The notes: generated from the letters alone by a model not told the origin. A stretch of 64,000 bases of DNA from Schauerella fraxinea (GCA_030849965.1 JAVDKL010000001.1:2896554-2960553), one strand, 5' to 3'. Counted from the first letter of the stretch, positions 18,263 to 27,865 are shown. A program made the numbers and translations.

Positions 18263-20011
18263 TTACCGTTCGAACGACGGCTGCAAAATACGATCGATGG
18301 CGCTTGATTCGTCTTGGGGAATGGCGCACGGATCGCGCGCGCCCAGCCGGTGCTGCAAAACGGCATCGGCGATGTCGGCACGGCCCAGGATACCGGCTGC
18401 ACGCGCTTCCCAACGCAGCGCCGCCATCGAGAACGCGTTGTAGAGCCCTGTGGCCGCCTGACGCGCCAGATGGTCATGTCCACCTTGCGCCGCATGCTCG
18501 GCGAGCATGTAGGCCGCCTCCAAGGCTTGGGTCTGGCGTTCGACGAGGGCGGGCATGCACGGCGCGCCGTCAGAGAGCAGTTCGGCGATCCGCGCCTTGA
18601 GCGCGGGCAAACCGTTTTCTTTTTTGATGGCGCGCAGCACATCGAGCGCGACGATATTGCTGGTGCCCTCCCAGATCGAGCCCAGATGGGCGTCGCGCAG
18701 CAGCCGGGCATCACTCCATTCTTCGATATAGCCGCAACCGCCGCGCACTTCCATCGCGTCGCCTGTGACCTTGCGCGCATCGCGGCACGCCCGAAACTTG
18801 ATCAGCGGCGTGAGGATGCGGGCCAGCGCGCGATCGGCCCCCGGCACATCGGCCGCCTGCAAGGCCTGCGCCGTCTGGAACATCATGCTGCGGGCCTGCT
18901 CGGTCCACACGGTCATCTTGGCCAGTTGCCTGCGCATGAGCGGCATGTCGATCAACCGTTTGCCGAAGGCGCGGCGATGCGTGGCGATATAGGTCGCCTC
19001 GGTGACGGCGCGCCGCATCAATCCGGCGGCGCGCATGCCGTTGGACAAACGCGAGTTGTTGATCATGTCGGCCATGTGCTTGAAGCCCTGACCGCGCTCG
19101 CCGATCAACCAGGCCTGCGCGCCTTCAAGACGGATCTCGCCACTGGCCATCGAACGGGTACCCAGCTTGTCCTTGAGCCGCAAAATGCGATAGTCGTTGT
19201 GACGGCCATCGGGCAGATCGCGCGGCAGCAAGAAGAGCGATACGCCTTTCAATCCAGGATCGGTTTCGCTGCGCGCCAGCACCATCGCAAAGCCGGCGTC
19301 CGCATTGGAGCAAAACCATTTGTCGCCGCTAAGACGCCACATGCCGTCATCGCCGCAGGCGGCCACTGTGGCCGTCACACTCACATCGGAACCGGCGCCC
19401 TGCTCGGTCATGAACATCGCGCCTTGGCGCAAATCGTTGAAATCTTGCGTGATCAACTGCGGCAACACCTCAGCGACCAATTCGGGACGGCCGAACTTGC
19501 GCAGCGTGCGTGCGAGCGAATCCGTCATGCTGACGGGGCAGCACAAGCCGAACTCGGCCTGCACGAAAAGATACGTCAGCGCGTACTTGGCGACGGGCGG
19601 CAACGGCTCGGGCCAACCAAGCACGCCGCCACGATGCGACATCGCGGCCAGACCGAATTCGCTGTAAGCCAGCCGTTCGAGCTCGACGTAGGCCGGGTGC
19701 TTGTGCACGAAAGAGCCATCCTGCCCTTGCCGGTTGCGCACCGCCAGCGTGGGGGGATGCTTATCTGCTGTGGACGCCAGCTCGTCCAGCAACCCGCCGG
19801 CCATCGCACCCAGGCGATAAACATGCGGTTGAAGATGGTCGTACAGGCGCTCGCCCAGATAAAGGCGCAGCAACGGTGCGGCATGCGGGTCGGCATCAAA
19901 TAGATTGATGCCGCGCGCATCGGGAATGTGCGGCTCGAGAATGGGTACGCCGGAGGCGGTGCGAGAAATCGGATCCATGGCGATAGTGACCGGTATAGAC
20001 ATACGCCGCAT
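18263..20011 (-). CDS. AidB-like acyl-CoA dehydrogenase
   Basis: 582 residues, clearly longer than ordinary acyl-CoA dehydrogenases (about 380) and like E. coli AidB (541), with an extra N-terminal part beginning GINLFDADPHAAPLLRLYL. The flavin-binding stretch MFMTEQGAGSDVS and WFCSNADAGFA, and the C-terminal RGGCGYIEEWSDARLLRDAHLGSIWEGTSN are typical of this subfamily. Possible roles are oxidation of a bulky acyl-CoA or an alkylation-stress function as in AidB. The start is uncertain: ATG 20011 has GGTGGG at a good distance; 20002 and 19978 are alternatives. First gene of a unit with a Bug receptor and CoA-transferase, divergent from a LysR gene, which favours a catabolic role. Confidence 0.83.
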   Translation of the reverse strand: MRRMSIPVTIAMDPISRTASGVPILEPHIPDARGINLFDADPHAAPLLRLYLGERLYDHLQPHVYRLGAMAGGLLDELASTADKHPPTLAVRNRQGQDGSFVHKHPAYVELERLAYSEFGLAAMSHRGGVLGWPEPLPPVAKYALTYLFVQAEFGLCCPVSMTDSLARTLRKFGRPELVAEVLPQLITQDFNDLRQGAMFMTEQGAGSDVSVTATVAACGDDGMWRLSGDKWFCSNADAGFAMVLARSETDPGLKGVSLFLLPRDLPDGRHNDYRILRLKDKLGTRSMASGEIRLEGAQAWLIGERGQGFKHMADMINNSRLSNGMRAAGLMRRAVTEATYIATHRRAFGKRLIDMPLMRRQLAKMTVWTEQARSMMFQTAQALQAADVPGADRALARILTPLIKFRACRDARKVTGDAMEVRGGCGYIEEWSDARLLRDAHLGSIWEGTSNIVALDVLRAIKKENGLPALKARIAELLSDGAPCMPALVERQTQALEAAYMLAEHAAQGGHDHLARQAATGLYNAFSMAALRWEARAAGILGRADIADAVLQHRLGARDPCAIPQDESSAIDRILQPSFER

Positions 20012-20089
20012 GGTCGACCCACCGATCCAACTGTACAAATACCGCTTGGGTGTAGAACAATTCAAAAAAAGTATAGATAAGAGACAACC

Positions 20090-20986
20090 ATGGATTTATC
20101 TCCCCGGGTACTGCGCTATTTTGTTGCGGTTGCGGAAGAGCGACATTTCAGCAAGGCCGCCCAGCGCCTGCATATGTCGCAGCCGCCATTGAGCTATGCG
20201 ATTCGCCAGCTGGAAGAGTCGCTTGGCGCCACATTGCTGCATCGCACGAGCCGGCACGTGCGCCTTACGGCGGCTGGCGAAGCGCTTTATGTGGAGGCGC
20301 TAAGTTTGCTCAAACGCAGTGACGATGTGCGCACACTGATTGCCGGCATCGAAAGCGGCAAGGTTGGGCGCCTGCGTATCGGCTTCGTGGGATCGATGGT
20401 GTATCGCGGCCTGCCCGATGCATTGACCACTTTGCGGCAGGCACAACCGGGGGTGGAGCACGTGCTCACGGAACTCAACTCCCGGGATCAGCTCGAGGCC
20501 TTGCAGCGCGACGAACTTGATCTGGCATTCATCCACGCCAATCCCGCCCCCGAGGAGGTAACGGCGGTGGATATCGTGGCCGAGCAGTTTGTGGTGTGCG
20601 TGCCCGCCACGCACAGGCTGGCCGCTACCCGCGAGATCGCGCTGCAGGACTTGGCGGCCGACGAGTTCGTCTTGTTCGCGCGCGATGCGTCGCCGCGCTA
20701 TTACGAGACAGTGTTGTCGTTGTGCGCCCATGCGGGCTTCACACCGGCCATTCGCCATGAGGTACGACATTGGTTGACGGTGGCATCGCTGGTTTCCCAG
20801 GGCCTGGGGGTGGCCATCGTGCCCTCGTGCCTGGCGCGCAGCGGCCTGACCGGTTGCCGCTTCATCGCGTTTCCGCATACCGACAAATCGGTGTGCCAAC
20901 TCGCGTGGCGCCATGAGCGAACGGCGCCGCTGATCCGGGCGAGTGTGGATGAAATCTTGGGGTATTACCGAGCGCAGACTGCGTGA
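20090..20986 (+). CDS. LysR-family transcriptional regulator
   Basis: 298 residues, the normal LTTR length. The winged helix-turn-helix is FVAVAEERHFSKAAQRLHMSQPPLSYAIRQLEESLGATLLHRTSRHVRLTAAG (about residues 10-65, continuous). The periplasmic-binding-protein-like effector domain follows from about residue 90. It is divergent from the acyl-CoA dehydrogenase/Bug/CoA-transferase unit with only 78 bp between start codons. By the usual LTTR arrangement it should therefore activate that unit in response to its substrate or a CoA-free intermediate. The SHM/PPLSYAI type helix places it near the catechol/benzoate-type LTTR subgroup, but the effector is unknown. Confidence 0.93.
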   Translation: MDLSPRVLRYFVAVAEERHFSKAAQRLHMSQPPLSYAIRQLEESLGATLLHRTSRHVRLTAAGEALYVEALSLLKRSDDVRTLIAGIESGKVGRLRIGFVGSMVYRGLPDALTTLRQAQPGVEHVLTELNSRDQLEALQRDELDLAFIHANPAPEEVTAVDIVAEQFVVCVPATHRLAATREIALQDLAADEFVLFARDASPRYYETVLSLCAHAGFTPAIRHEVRHWLTVASLVSQGLGVAIVPSCLARSGLTGCRFIAFPHTDKSVCQLAWRHERTAPLIRASVDEILGYYRAQTA

Positions 20987-21014
20987 TGCCGTCGCGCGCT
21001 TTCGCGCGTTGTGA

Positions 21015-21161
21015 TCGATAGGGCCGATCCGTGCAGATCGCCTGCCGGCCCACGAAGGCAAGCCCGCTTCCGCGCCCAACAAGGTGCTGGTGAGCACTAT
21101 GCGGAACATGTTCAGCGTATCGCCCTGGTTCGACGGCTACGCGTGCACTGTGAAAGTTTGA
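21015..21161 (+). pseudogene. Unidentified coding-like fragment (5'-truncated)
   Basis: A 48-codon open frame ends at a TGA four bases before the ligD stop codon on the other strand. It reads as plausible protein, for example GKPASAPNKVLVSTMRN followed by MFSVSPWFDGYACTVKV, and has balanced amino-acid use unlike shadow frames of this GC-rich DNA. There is no suitable start codon before GTG at 21084, so it may be the tail of a lost gene. I do not recognise the family. Confidence 0.3.
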
Positions 21162-21164
21162 CCG

Positions 21165-24100
21165 CTACGGTTTGAAATCCAACGTCGACATCGCGCCGGT
21201 CACCGACTGCGGCGCGTAGTCATCCCAAGGATGATTGCCCACATCCAGGCGATCGTCGATCGTGGCGATCGTCCAGTGACCGCCGCCGCTGATCCCTTCG
21301 ACTTCGTCCCACTCGATTGGCACCGACACCCCCATGCCCGGCCGCGCGCGCGCGGACCATGCCGACGCCGTGGTGGCGCCAAAGCCATTGCGTAAATAAT
21401 CGACGAAGATTTTTCCAACGCGATTTTTAGGGCCACTCTTGGCCACGAATATCTTGGGCAACGTGCGCGCAAGATGCTGCACGATGGCTTGCGAAAACGA
21501 CTTGACGGCGTCCCAGCCATATTGTTTCTTGAGCGGCACCACCACGTGCAACCCTTTTCCGCCGCTGGTTTTGATCCACGACGTCAAACCGATTTCAGTG
21601 AGCATCACGCGAACGAGTTGCGCCGCCTGCACCATCGCGGGCCATTTGATCCCGTCGCCTGGATCGAGATCGAATGTCATCCGATCGGGTTTATCGATGG
21701 CGGTCTTGACGGCGTTCCAGGTGTGGAATTCGACGGTGTTCATTTGCACCGCCGACATCAATGCTTGCGCAGTAGGGACTTCGAGCAACGGTTGATGGTC
21801 GGGATCGAGCTTCGGGTCGAGAGGCATCACGCCGGGCATCGGCGCTTCGAGATGCTTCTGAAAAAAGAGCTCTTTTTCGATGCCTCCCGGGGCACGAACC
21901 AGTGACACAGGACGCGCATTTAGATGCGGCAACAACAAGGGCGACACACGCGCGTAAAACTCGGCGAGATCGAGCTTGGTGAGACCGGTCGAGGAATCGA
22001 TCACGCGTTCGGGATGCGTGAGTTTGGCGGCGGATGCTCGGGTTGCGGTTTTTGAAGGGCTCGCCGTCGCGGCTGCGTCAGTGGTGGCTGTCGTCGACTT
22101 CGCAGGTGCTTTCGCTGCCGCCCCTTTCTTCGCCGTCGTCTTCTTCGCAGGCGCTGTCTCCGCTGCTACTTTCTCCGCTGCTACCTTCTTCGCTGGCGCG
22201 GTTTTCGAGGATGTGGCCTCTGACACCGCTGACTTCGCGGTTGTTTTCTTCGCAGTTGCTTTCTTCTCAGTCGCTGTCTTCGCGGTCGCTTTCTTCGCCG
22301 CCGCGCGCTTCACTGGCGCTTTATCTGCCGTGGCTTTTGTGACGCTTTTCTTTGTCTTCGCCGCGGCGCTAGATTTCTTCATCGTGCTCTCCGAATCGCT
22401 GGACGTTGCCACATTGAGCTTGGCGACAATTTCCTTTGCCGGCACCGGCTTTTCTCGCCCGATCGCCTTCGCCGGCTTATCGCTGCGCAACCCTTTAAAC
22501 ACCGGATGCCGAATGCTGCCCGACGATGTCCACTCGGAAAACGCGACCTCCGCAAGCAACTGCGGCTTGACCCATTGCGCCGTTCTATCGACCGGCGTAC
22601 GCGCTGCGAAAGGGCTTTTGTCCACCGCGATCGCATCGAGTTTCTCCTTGATCTCCGCCAGCCCGCGGTCGTCGAAACCACTGCCCACGCTTCCCGCAAA
22701 GCGCAGCGCCCCATCGTCATCGTGCACGGCGATCAGCAGTGCACCCAAACCCACGCGCGTGCCTTTGGGTTGCGTATAGCCCACCACCACAAATTCCTGG
22801 CGCTGACCGCACTTGAGTTTGATCCAGGCGGGCGACCGGCGCGACACATAAGTCGAGTCGCGCAGTTTGCCGATCACCCCTTCCAAGCCCATCTTGCAGG
22901 CCGACGTGACCAGATCCTGCGGCCGCACGTCGAACGTGCCACTGAAACGCACGAGATCGGGCGTGTCGTCGTCAAACACCTGCTCAAGTAAAGCGCGGCG
23001 CGTCATCAGCGTTTCGCCGCGCAGATCGCGCCCTGCAAGAAAAGGCGCGTCGAACACGTAATACGCGATATCCCCGGTCTTGCTGCTGTCGAATGCGTTT
23101 TGCAGCGCTTGAAAACTGGGCGCGCCGTTGTCGCCCAGTACCACGATTTCGCCGTCCAGCCAGGCTGGGCCGGTGTTCATCGTTGCCAGGGCGTCGGCCA
23201 GATGCGGCATTTTGTGGGTCCAGTCGTGACCGTTGCGGGTAAACAGCTGCACCCGCTTGCCGTCGAGCCGCGCGCCGATCCGATAGCCGTCGAATTTCAC
23301 CTCGAACAACCAGTCTTTCGGATTGGACGGTGGCGCATCCACCAGGGTGGCCAGTTGCGGTTTGAGCAGATCGGGAAGCGCCGCGGCTTCCCCGGGCACA
23401 CGCCCCGCGCCGGTCTCTGCCTCTGGGGTAGAAGCATCTGGCTCGCCATCGAGCGCTTTCTTGACCGCGGCCTTCGCACGCTTCGATGTCGCCGCCGCCG
23501 TTTTTGCGCCACCAACCTTCGACGCATCCGACGCCACTGACAATTTCGTTTCGCCAGCCTTCGACGACTTCGCGCCACCAGCACGCGAAGCCTTCGACCC
23601 CGTAGACACCTTAGACGCCTTTGCAGCCTTTGCCTGCTGCGCCCTGGCTTTCTTGACCTCAGCGCGTAGCGGCACGACGCTATCGGGCATCTCGTCCACC
23701 ACACTGAACTCGGCCGCAGGCTTAACAAACGCGTCTTTTTCTTTGATCAGCAACCACGGCGGCTGTTTCTCGCCTTTGCCTTTCATGCGGATCAGCGCCC
23801 ATTTGCCGCGCATCTTCACGCCGTGCATTTCGAACTTGAGCATGCCGCGCCGATAGCCCTCGACCGGATCCTCGAGCGGCACCCACACGCCCTCGTCCCA
23901 GATAATCACGCGGCCGGCGCCGTACTGTCCTTTAGGAATTTCACCTTCGAACTGGTTGTAGGCGATCGGATGATCCTCAACCTGCACCGCCATGCGCTTA
24001 TCGGCCACGTCGTAGCTGGGCCCTTTCGGCACGGCCCAGCTTTTCATCGCACCGTCGAGCTCAAGACGCAGGTCGTAGTGCAGCCGCGAGGCCCAGTGCT

Positions 24101-24209
24101 TTTGAATGACGAAGGCGCGTGCATCGTCGTTGGCAGTCCCCCCTTCAGCAGGTTCCGACGTGATGCCGAAATTCCGCTTTTCGCGGTACTGCTGCAGGGT
24201 ATCGGCCAT
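21165..24209 (-). CDS. ligD: NHEJ DNA ligase D (phosphoesterase-ligase-polymerase)
   Basis: 1014 residues in the order phosphoesterase, ligase, polymerase. The 3'-phosphoesterase domain is at about 25-145 (HWASRLHYDLRLE with His38 and His44). The ATP-dependent ligase is at about 275-580, with nucleotidyl-accepting Lys305 in EVKFDGYR. The primase-like polymerase is at about 725-1000, with catalytic Asp847 and Asp849 in TFDLDPGDG and SGGKGLHVVVPL. Two Lys/Ala/Ser/Thr-rich linkers (about 185-275 and 605-730, AKK/TAKK repeats) resemble histone H1 tails. The enzyme trims, extends and seals double-strand breaks held by Ku, encoded 2 bp upstream. It is larger than the P. aeruginosa enzyme (about 840) mainly because of the linkers. 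Confidence 0.96.
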   Translation of the reverse strand: MADTLQQYREKRNFGITSEPAEGGTANDDARAFVIQKHWASRLHYDLRLELDGAMKSWAVPKGPSYDVADKRMAVQVEDHPIAYNQFEGEIPKGQYGAGRVIIWDEGVWVPLEDPVEGYRRGMLKFEMHGVKMRGKWALIRMKGKGEKQPPWLLIKEKDAFVKPAAEFSVVDEMPDSVVPLRAEVKKARAQQAKAAKASKVSTGSKASRAGGAKSSKAGETKLSVASDASKVGGAKTAAATSKRAKAAVKKALDGEPDASTPEAETGAGRVPGEAAALPDLLKPQLATLVDAPPSNPKDWLFEVKFDGYRIGARLDGKRVQLFTRNGHDWTHKMPHLADALATMNTGPAWLDGEIVVLGDNGAPSFQALQNAFDSSKTGDIAYYVFDAPFLAGRDLRGETLMTRRALLEQVFDDDTPDLVRFSGTFDVRPQDLVTSACKMGLEGVIGKLRDSTYVSRRSPAWIKLKCGQRQEFVVVGYTQPKGTRVGLGALLIAVHDDDGALRFAGSVGSGFDDRGLAEIKEKLDAIAVDKSPFAARTPVDRTAQWVKPQLLAEVAFSEWTSSGSIRHPVFKGLRSDKPAKAIGREKPVPAKEIVAKLNVATSSDSESTMKKSSAAAKTKKSVTKATADKAPVKRAAAKKATAKTATEKKATAKKTTAKSAVSEATSSKTAPAKKVAAEKVAAETAPAKKTTAKKGAAAKAPAKSTTATTDAAATASPSKTATRASAAKLTHPERVIDSSTGLTKLDLAEFYARVSPLLLPHLNARPVSLVRAPGGIEKELFFQKHLEAPMPGVMPLDPKLDPDHQPLLEVPTAQALMSAVQMNTVEFHTWNAVKTAIDKPDRMTFDLDPGDGIKWPAMVQAAQLVRVMLTEIGLTSWIKTSGGKGLHVVVPLKKQYGWDAVKSFSQAIVQHLARTLPKIFVAKSGPKNRVGKIFVDYLRNGFGATTASAWSARARPGMGVSVPIEWDEVEGISGGGHWTIATIDDRLDVGNHPWDDYAPQSVTGAMSTLDFKP

Positions 24210-24211
24210 GG

Positions 24212-25300
24212 CTATGCCGCCTTACGTGGCTTCGCGGTTTTCGCGGCGCTCTTGCCCGCGGACTTCGCGGGTGCTGCTTTCTTGGCGGCGGCTTTGCCGG
24301 TGCTGCTGCCGCTGGTTTTCGCGGCGGCCTTCGTACCGGTCTTGCTCGCCGCTTTGGAAGCCGTTTTCGACGACTTCTTCGCGGCCGCGCCAGTGTCGCC
24401 CGATTTGGCATTCTCTATCGGCACCGTCTTCGCCGTCTTCTTGGGCGCATCCTCGTCATCTGCCTTGGCCGCTGCGCCGCCGGCACCTTTGCCTTTACGG
24501 CCTGCCAAGCTGCGCGCCAACAATTCAGTCAGATCAAGGATGTTGTCGCCTTGCGCCGGGGTTTCTTCTTCCGGCTGCATGACCGTTTCGGTATTGCCGG
24601 CCTTTACCTTCTTCTCAACCAAGCCCATCACGGCTTGCTTGAACTCGTCCTTGAAGTCGTCCGGGTTCCATTTCTCGGTCATGTCGTCGACCAGTTGCTT
24701 GGCCATTTTCATCTCGGCGGCGCTGATATTCACACCTTTGCCGCCCGATGCCGGTAAATCCAGGCCTTCGGTAGAGCGTACTTCGTCGCCCCAACGCAGC
24801 AGATTGAGCACCAATGCGTCGCCCGACGGCATCAACGCCGCCAAATGCTGTTTGGTTTGAATGACGACCCTTGCAATACCGATCTTGCCGGTTTTCACCA
24901 AGGTCTCGCGCAAAAGCGCATAAACCTTATGTCCCTTGTTGATGGGCGCCACGTAATAAGGGCGCTCCAGATATACGAAGGGCACTTCAGAAGCATCCAC
25001 AAAACGCTGAATCTCGATGGTCTGCGTGGTTTTGGGATACGCATTCTCGATTTCGTCAGGCGAGATGATGACGTACTGGCCGTCTTCATACGCCACGCCC
25101 TTGACGATATTCTCGCGATCGATTTCTTTGCCGGTGCGCTTGTTGATGCGCTTGTATCCCACCGGGTCCATCGATCGTTTATCGAGCCAGTCGAAATCGA
25201 TGCCCTGCTCTGTGGTGGCGGTATGCAATCCGACGGGGATGTGCACCAGGCCGAAGGAAATCGCGCCTTTCCAAATCGTACGGCTGCTCGAGGTGGCCAT
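24212..25300 (-). CDS. ku: Non-homologous end-joining protein Ku
   Basis: 362 residues. The Ku core spans about 8-265: SRTIWKGAISFGLVHIPVGL at the start, YKRINKRTGKEIDRENIVKG, and the bridge segment RWGDEVRSTEGLDLP. It forms a homodimeric ring on DNA ends and recruits LigD. From about residue 270 there is an unusually long basic tail rich in Lys and Ala (KKSSKTASKAASKTGTK and similar) that should bind DNA non-specifically. Such tails are known in some proteobacterial Ku proteins. ligD follows after 2 bp, so the pair is one operon. The 350 bp upstream holds a low-complexity repeat tract. Confidence 0.96.
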   Translation of the reverse strand: MATSSSRTIWKGAISFGLVHIPVGLHTATTEQGIDFDWLDKRSMDPVGYKRINKRTGKEIDRENIVKGVAYEDGQYVIISPDEIENAYPKTTQTIEIQRFVDASEVPFVYLERPYYVAPINKGHKVYALLRETLVKTGKIGIARVVIQTKQHLAALMPSGDALVLNLLRWGDEVRSTEGLDLPASGGKGVNISAAEMKMAKQLVDDMTEKWNPDDFKDEFKQAVMGLVEKKVKAGNTETVMQPEEETPAQGDNILDLTELLARSLAGRKGKGAGGAAAKADDEDAPKKTAKTVPIENAKSGDTGAAAKKSSKTASKAASKTGTKAAAKTSGSSTGKAAAKKAAPAKSAGKSAAKTAKPRKAA

Positions 25301-25398
25301 GAAAGTCGTCCGAAAACGTTCGACGATCCGGCCAAGCGGCGCTTGCCCGTGTCGACAATCCCGCAGATGGCGCTATGCAAACCGCCATGTGGGGCGGA

Positions 25399-25644
25399 TC
25401 AGGAGAGCAAATGTCGTACCGAAGACGCAATTGGTTGGCATAACGCCGCCCGCCTGCGCCGCTGTGGCTGCTGTGGCTGCTGTGGCTGCTGGGGTTGCTG
25501 GGGTGCTGGAGCTGCTGGTGCGGTTGCTGCTGGCGTTACTGGCGTTGCTGCTGTTGCTGTAGTCGCTGCTGTTGCTCGTGCTGCTCGTGGGGCTATTGCC
25601 AGCGTGGACGTCCAGCGATCGGTAGCCCCGACGCGCCCGGACAT
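25399..25644 (-). CDS. Questionable small low-complexity ORF between dgt and ku
   Basis: 81 codons. The frame starts nine bases after the dgt stop codon with GGGGG next to the ATG and would encode an Ala/Thr/Pro-rich stretch, then repeated PQQ (four to five copies), then RRRR. It is created largely by the tandem repeat tract in the DNA. No family resemblance. It could be translated by coupling with dgt, but it is at least as likely to be a by-product of the repeats. Confidence 0.2.
   Translation of the reverse strand: MSGRVGATDRWTSTLAIAPRAARATAATTATAATPVTPAATAPAAPAPQQPQQPQQPQQPQRRRRAALCQPIASSVRHLLS
25461..25590. repeat. 9-bp and GCT-rich tandem repeat tract
   Basis: Three exact copies of GCTGTGGCT at 25461-25487 are followed by variants (GCTGGGGTT, GCTGGGGTG) and then by GCT/GTT triplets to about 25590. 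The period is 9 bp, fading to 3 bp. It lies between the dgt stop and the ku start, about 160-290 bp upstream of ku. Confidence 0.8.
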
Positions 25645-25652
25645 CCCCCCTT

Positions 25653-26786
25653 CTACACCTGACTCATCTCGAACATGCGTTTATGTTCGCCGATGGCATA
25701 ACGATCGGTCATGCCGGCGATGTAGTCGGCGATGGCACGGGCTTGCGCAATGGGATCATCGCGGCGGTAATCGGGCGGCAGCAGGCGCGCATCGCCATGG
25801 AAGGCCACAAACAACTCGCGCACGATGCGCTGCGCTTTGGTCGTCATCCGCAGCACACGATAATGCCGGTACAAGTTCTCAAACAAAAATCGCTTGAGCG
25901 CGTTGGCTTCGGCGCGTAACGCCTCCGAAAACCCGATCAACGCCGGCGCCTGCCGCACATCGTCCGCACTTTGCGGCGCATGTTCGGCAATGCGAGCAGC
26001 GCTGGTTTGCGTGAGATCCACCACCAGCGTGTTGATCATTCGGCGCGTGGTCTCGGCAATGGCACGGCGCGGTTGAATGCCGGGATAGCGCTGGGTGACC
26101 TCGGCAAAATGCCGTTCGAAAATCGGCACGGCTTGCAGCTGCTCGATGGTCAACAGCCCCGAACGCAGGCCATCGTCGATGTCGTGATTGTTGTACGCAA
26201 TCTCGTCAGCCAGGTTAGCCAACTGCGCTTCCAACGACGGCTGCGTGCGATTCAAAAACCGCTCACCCACATCGCCCAACTGCGCCGCATGCGTGATCGA
26301 GCAGTGCTTGAGGATGCCTTCGCGGGTTTCGAAGCACAGATTGAGGCCATCGAACGAGGCATACCGCTCCTCGAGCGCATCCACCACGCGCAAGCTTTGC
26401 AGGTTGTGCTCGAAGCCGCCGGCATCCGGCGCGTATTCGCGCATGCAGGCATTGAGCTCATCCTGTCCAGCATGACCGAACGGGGTATGGCCCAAGTCGT
26501 GCGCCAGCGAAATGGCCTCGGTAAGATCTTCGGACAGGCCCAGGTTGCGCGCCAACGTGCGGGCGATTTGCGCGACCTCCAGGCTATGCGTGAGCCGCGT
26601 GCGAAAGAGGTCGCCCTCGTGATTGACGAAAACCTGCGTTTTGTACTCGAGGCGCCGGAACGCGCCCGAATGGATGATGCGATCCCGGTCGCGTTGAAAC
26701 TCGCTGCGGCCCGGCGGCGTGGTTTCCGGGTAACGACGGCCGCGCGTGCGGTCGGGATTGGAGGCGTATGGCGCAAGGGCGCTCAT
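25653..26786 (-). CDS. dgt: Deoxyguanosinetriphosphate triphosphohydrolase-like protein
   Basis: 377 residues. HD-superfamily metal ligands are seen as His67 (RLTHSLE), His96-Asp97 ([13 protein letters not shown]) and a later Asp ([16 protein letters not shown]). The enzyme hydrolyses dGTP or other dNTPs to the nucleoside and triphosphate and helps control dNTP pools. The start MSALAPYA at 26786 overlaps the aroB stop by 4 bp (ATGA), and the RTRGRRYPE start region matches the family; a longer frame to 26966 runs inside aroB. It is the last gene of the aroK-aroB-dgt operon, an arrangement common in Burkholderiales. Confidence 0.94.
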   Translation of the reverse strand: MSALAPYASNPDRTRGRRYPETTPPGRSEFQRDRDRIIHSGAFRRLEYKTQVFVNHEGDLFRTRLTHSLEVAQIARTLARNLGLSEDLTEAISLAHDLGHTPFGHAGQDELNACMREYAPDAGGFEHNLQSLRVVDALEERYASFDGLNLCFETREGILKHCSITHAAQLGDVGERFLNRTQPSLEAQLANLADEIAYNNHDIDDGLRSGLLTIEQLQAVPIFERHFAEVTQRYPGIQPRRAIAETTRRMINTLVVDLTQTSAARIAEHAPQSADDVRQAPALIGFSEALRAEANALKRFLFENLYRHYRVLRMTTKAQRIVRELFVAFHGDARLLPPDYRRDDPIAQARAIADYIAGMTDRYAIGEHKRMFEMSQV

Positions 26787-27865
26787 GCGGTTTCCACCGT
26801 GCGGTCGAGCACGCGACGCAGCGCGGCATCGGGCACGCTGCGCATTAACGCTTCGCCGATACGCGGCATCAACACAAAGCGGATCTCGCCACCTTCGGTT
26901 TTCTTGTCGACCTGCATCAGGTCGATCCAACGATCCGCCCCCAGGTCGGGCGCGACCACCGGGCAACCGATGGCTTCAGTAAGCGCACGTACGCGCTCGA
27001 CGTCGGCTGGCGGAAAGCCCGCCACCTCGGCCGACAACTCCGCCGCCTGCACCATCCCGCAACCCACGGCTTCGCCATGCAGCCATGCGCCGTAGCCCAA
27101 GCCCGATTCGATGGCGTGACCGAAGGTGTGACCCAGATTGAGGATGGCGCGCAAACCCGACTCGCGCTCATCCTTGCCGACCACCTGCGCCTTGAGCTCG
27201 CAGGAACGTTGGATGGCATAGGCAATCGTGGGCGGATCGAGCGCACGCAATTTTTGCGCATGCTCCTCGCACCACGACCAGAAGGCGGGATCGAGAATCA
27301 GACCGTACTTGATGACTTCGGCCAGCCCGGCAGAGATCTCGCGCGCCGGCAGCGTGGCAAGCACGTCCAGATCGATCTCGACCGAAATCGGCTGATAGAA
27401 CGCGCCGATCATGTTCTTGCCCAGCGGATGATTGACTGCCGTTTTGCCCCCAACCGACGAATCGACCTGGGCGAGCAGCGTGGTGGGCACCTGCACGAAA
27501 CGCACGCCGCGCATATATACCGCCGCAGCGAACCCGGTCATGTCGCCGATCACCCCGCCACCCAGCGCCACGAGCACGGCGCGCCGGTCGAGCTTGTTCG
27601 ACAACATGGCGTCGAAGATAAGGTTGAGTGTTTGCCAATCCTTGTGCGCTTCGCCGTCGGGCAGTTCGATGTGCACGACACGCTTGCCGGTGGCGGCGAG
27701 CGCCTTTGCCACGCGTTCGCCGTAAAGGGCGCCAACGACTGGATTGGTGACCACGGCGATCGCCGTGGCATCGGTCGGAATGGATTCGGCCAGGAGATCG
27801 ATGCGGCCGGCGGCGATGCGAATGGGGTATTGGCCCCCGGGGGTGTCGACGTCGACGACGTTCAT
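26783..27865 (-). CDS. aroB: 3-dehydroquinate synthase
   Basis: 360 residues, normal length. AroB converts DAHP to 3-dehydroquinate, the second step of the shikimate pathway, using NAD and a divalent metal. The NAD/phosphate-binding region [16 protein letters not shown], the motif [20 protein letters not shown] with its catalytic lysine, and the metal-binding His residues in [12 protein letters not shown] are present. It overlaps aroK upstream by 4 bp and dgt downstream by 4 bp. Confidence 0.98.
   Translation of the reverse strand: MNVVDVDTPGGQYPIRIAAGRIDLLAESIPTDATAIAVVTNPVVGALYGERVAKALAATGKRVVHIELPDGEAHKDWQTLNLIFDAMLSNKLDRRAVLVALGGGVIGDMTGFAAAVYMRGVRFVQVPTTLLAQVDSSVGGKTAVNHPLGKNMIGAFYQPISVEIDLDVLATLPAREISAGLAEVIKYGLILDPAFWSWCEEHAQKLRALDPPTIAYAIQRSCELKAQVVGKDERESGLRAILNLGHTFGHAIESGLGYGAWLHGEAVGCGMVQAAELSAEVAGFPPADVERVRALTEAIGCPVVAPDLGADRWIDLMQVDKKTEGGEIRFVLMPRIGEALMRSVPDAALRRVLDRTVETA

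Larger units (their letters stand above)
25301..25652. other. Gene-poor gap between dgt and ku
   Basis: 352 bp without a secure gene. It holds the GCT-rich repeat tract (25461-25590), a low-complexity open frame in the direction of dgt and ku, and the presumed ku promoter just upstream of 25300, for which I could not define -35/-10 hexamers. Confidence 0.6.

Noticed and set aside
18314-19903. 529-codon open frame antisense to the AidB-like gene
   Set aside because: Shadow frame of a gene with clear acyl-CoA dehydrogenase motifs.
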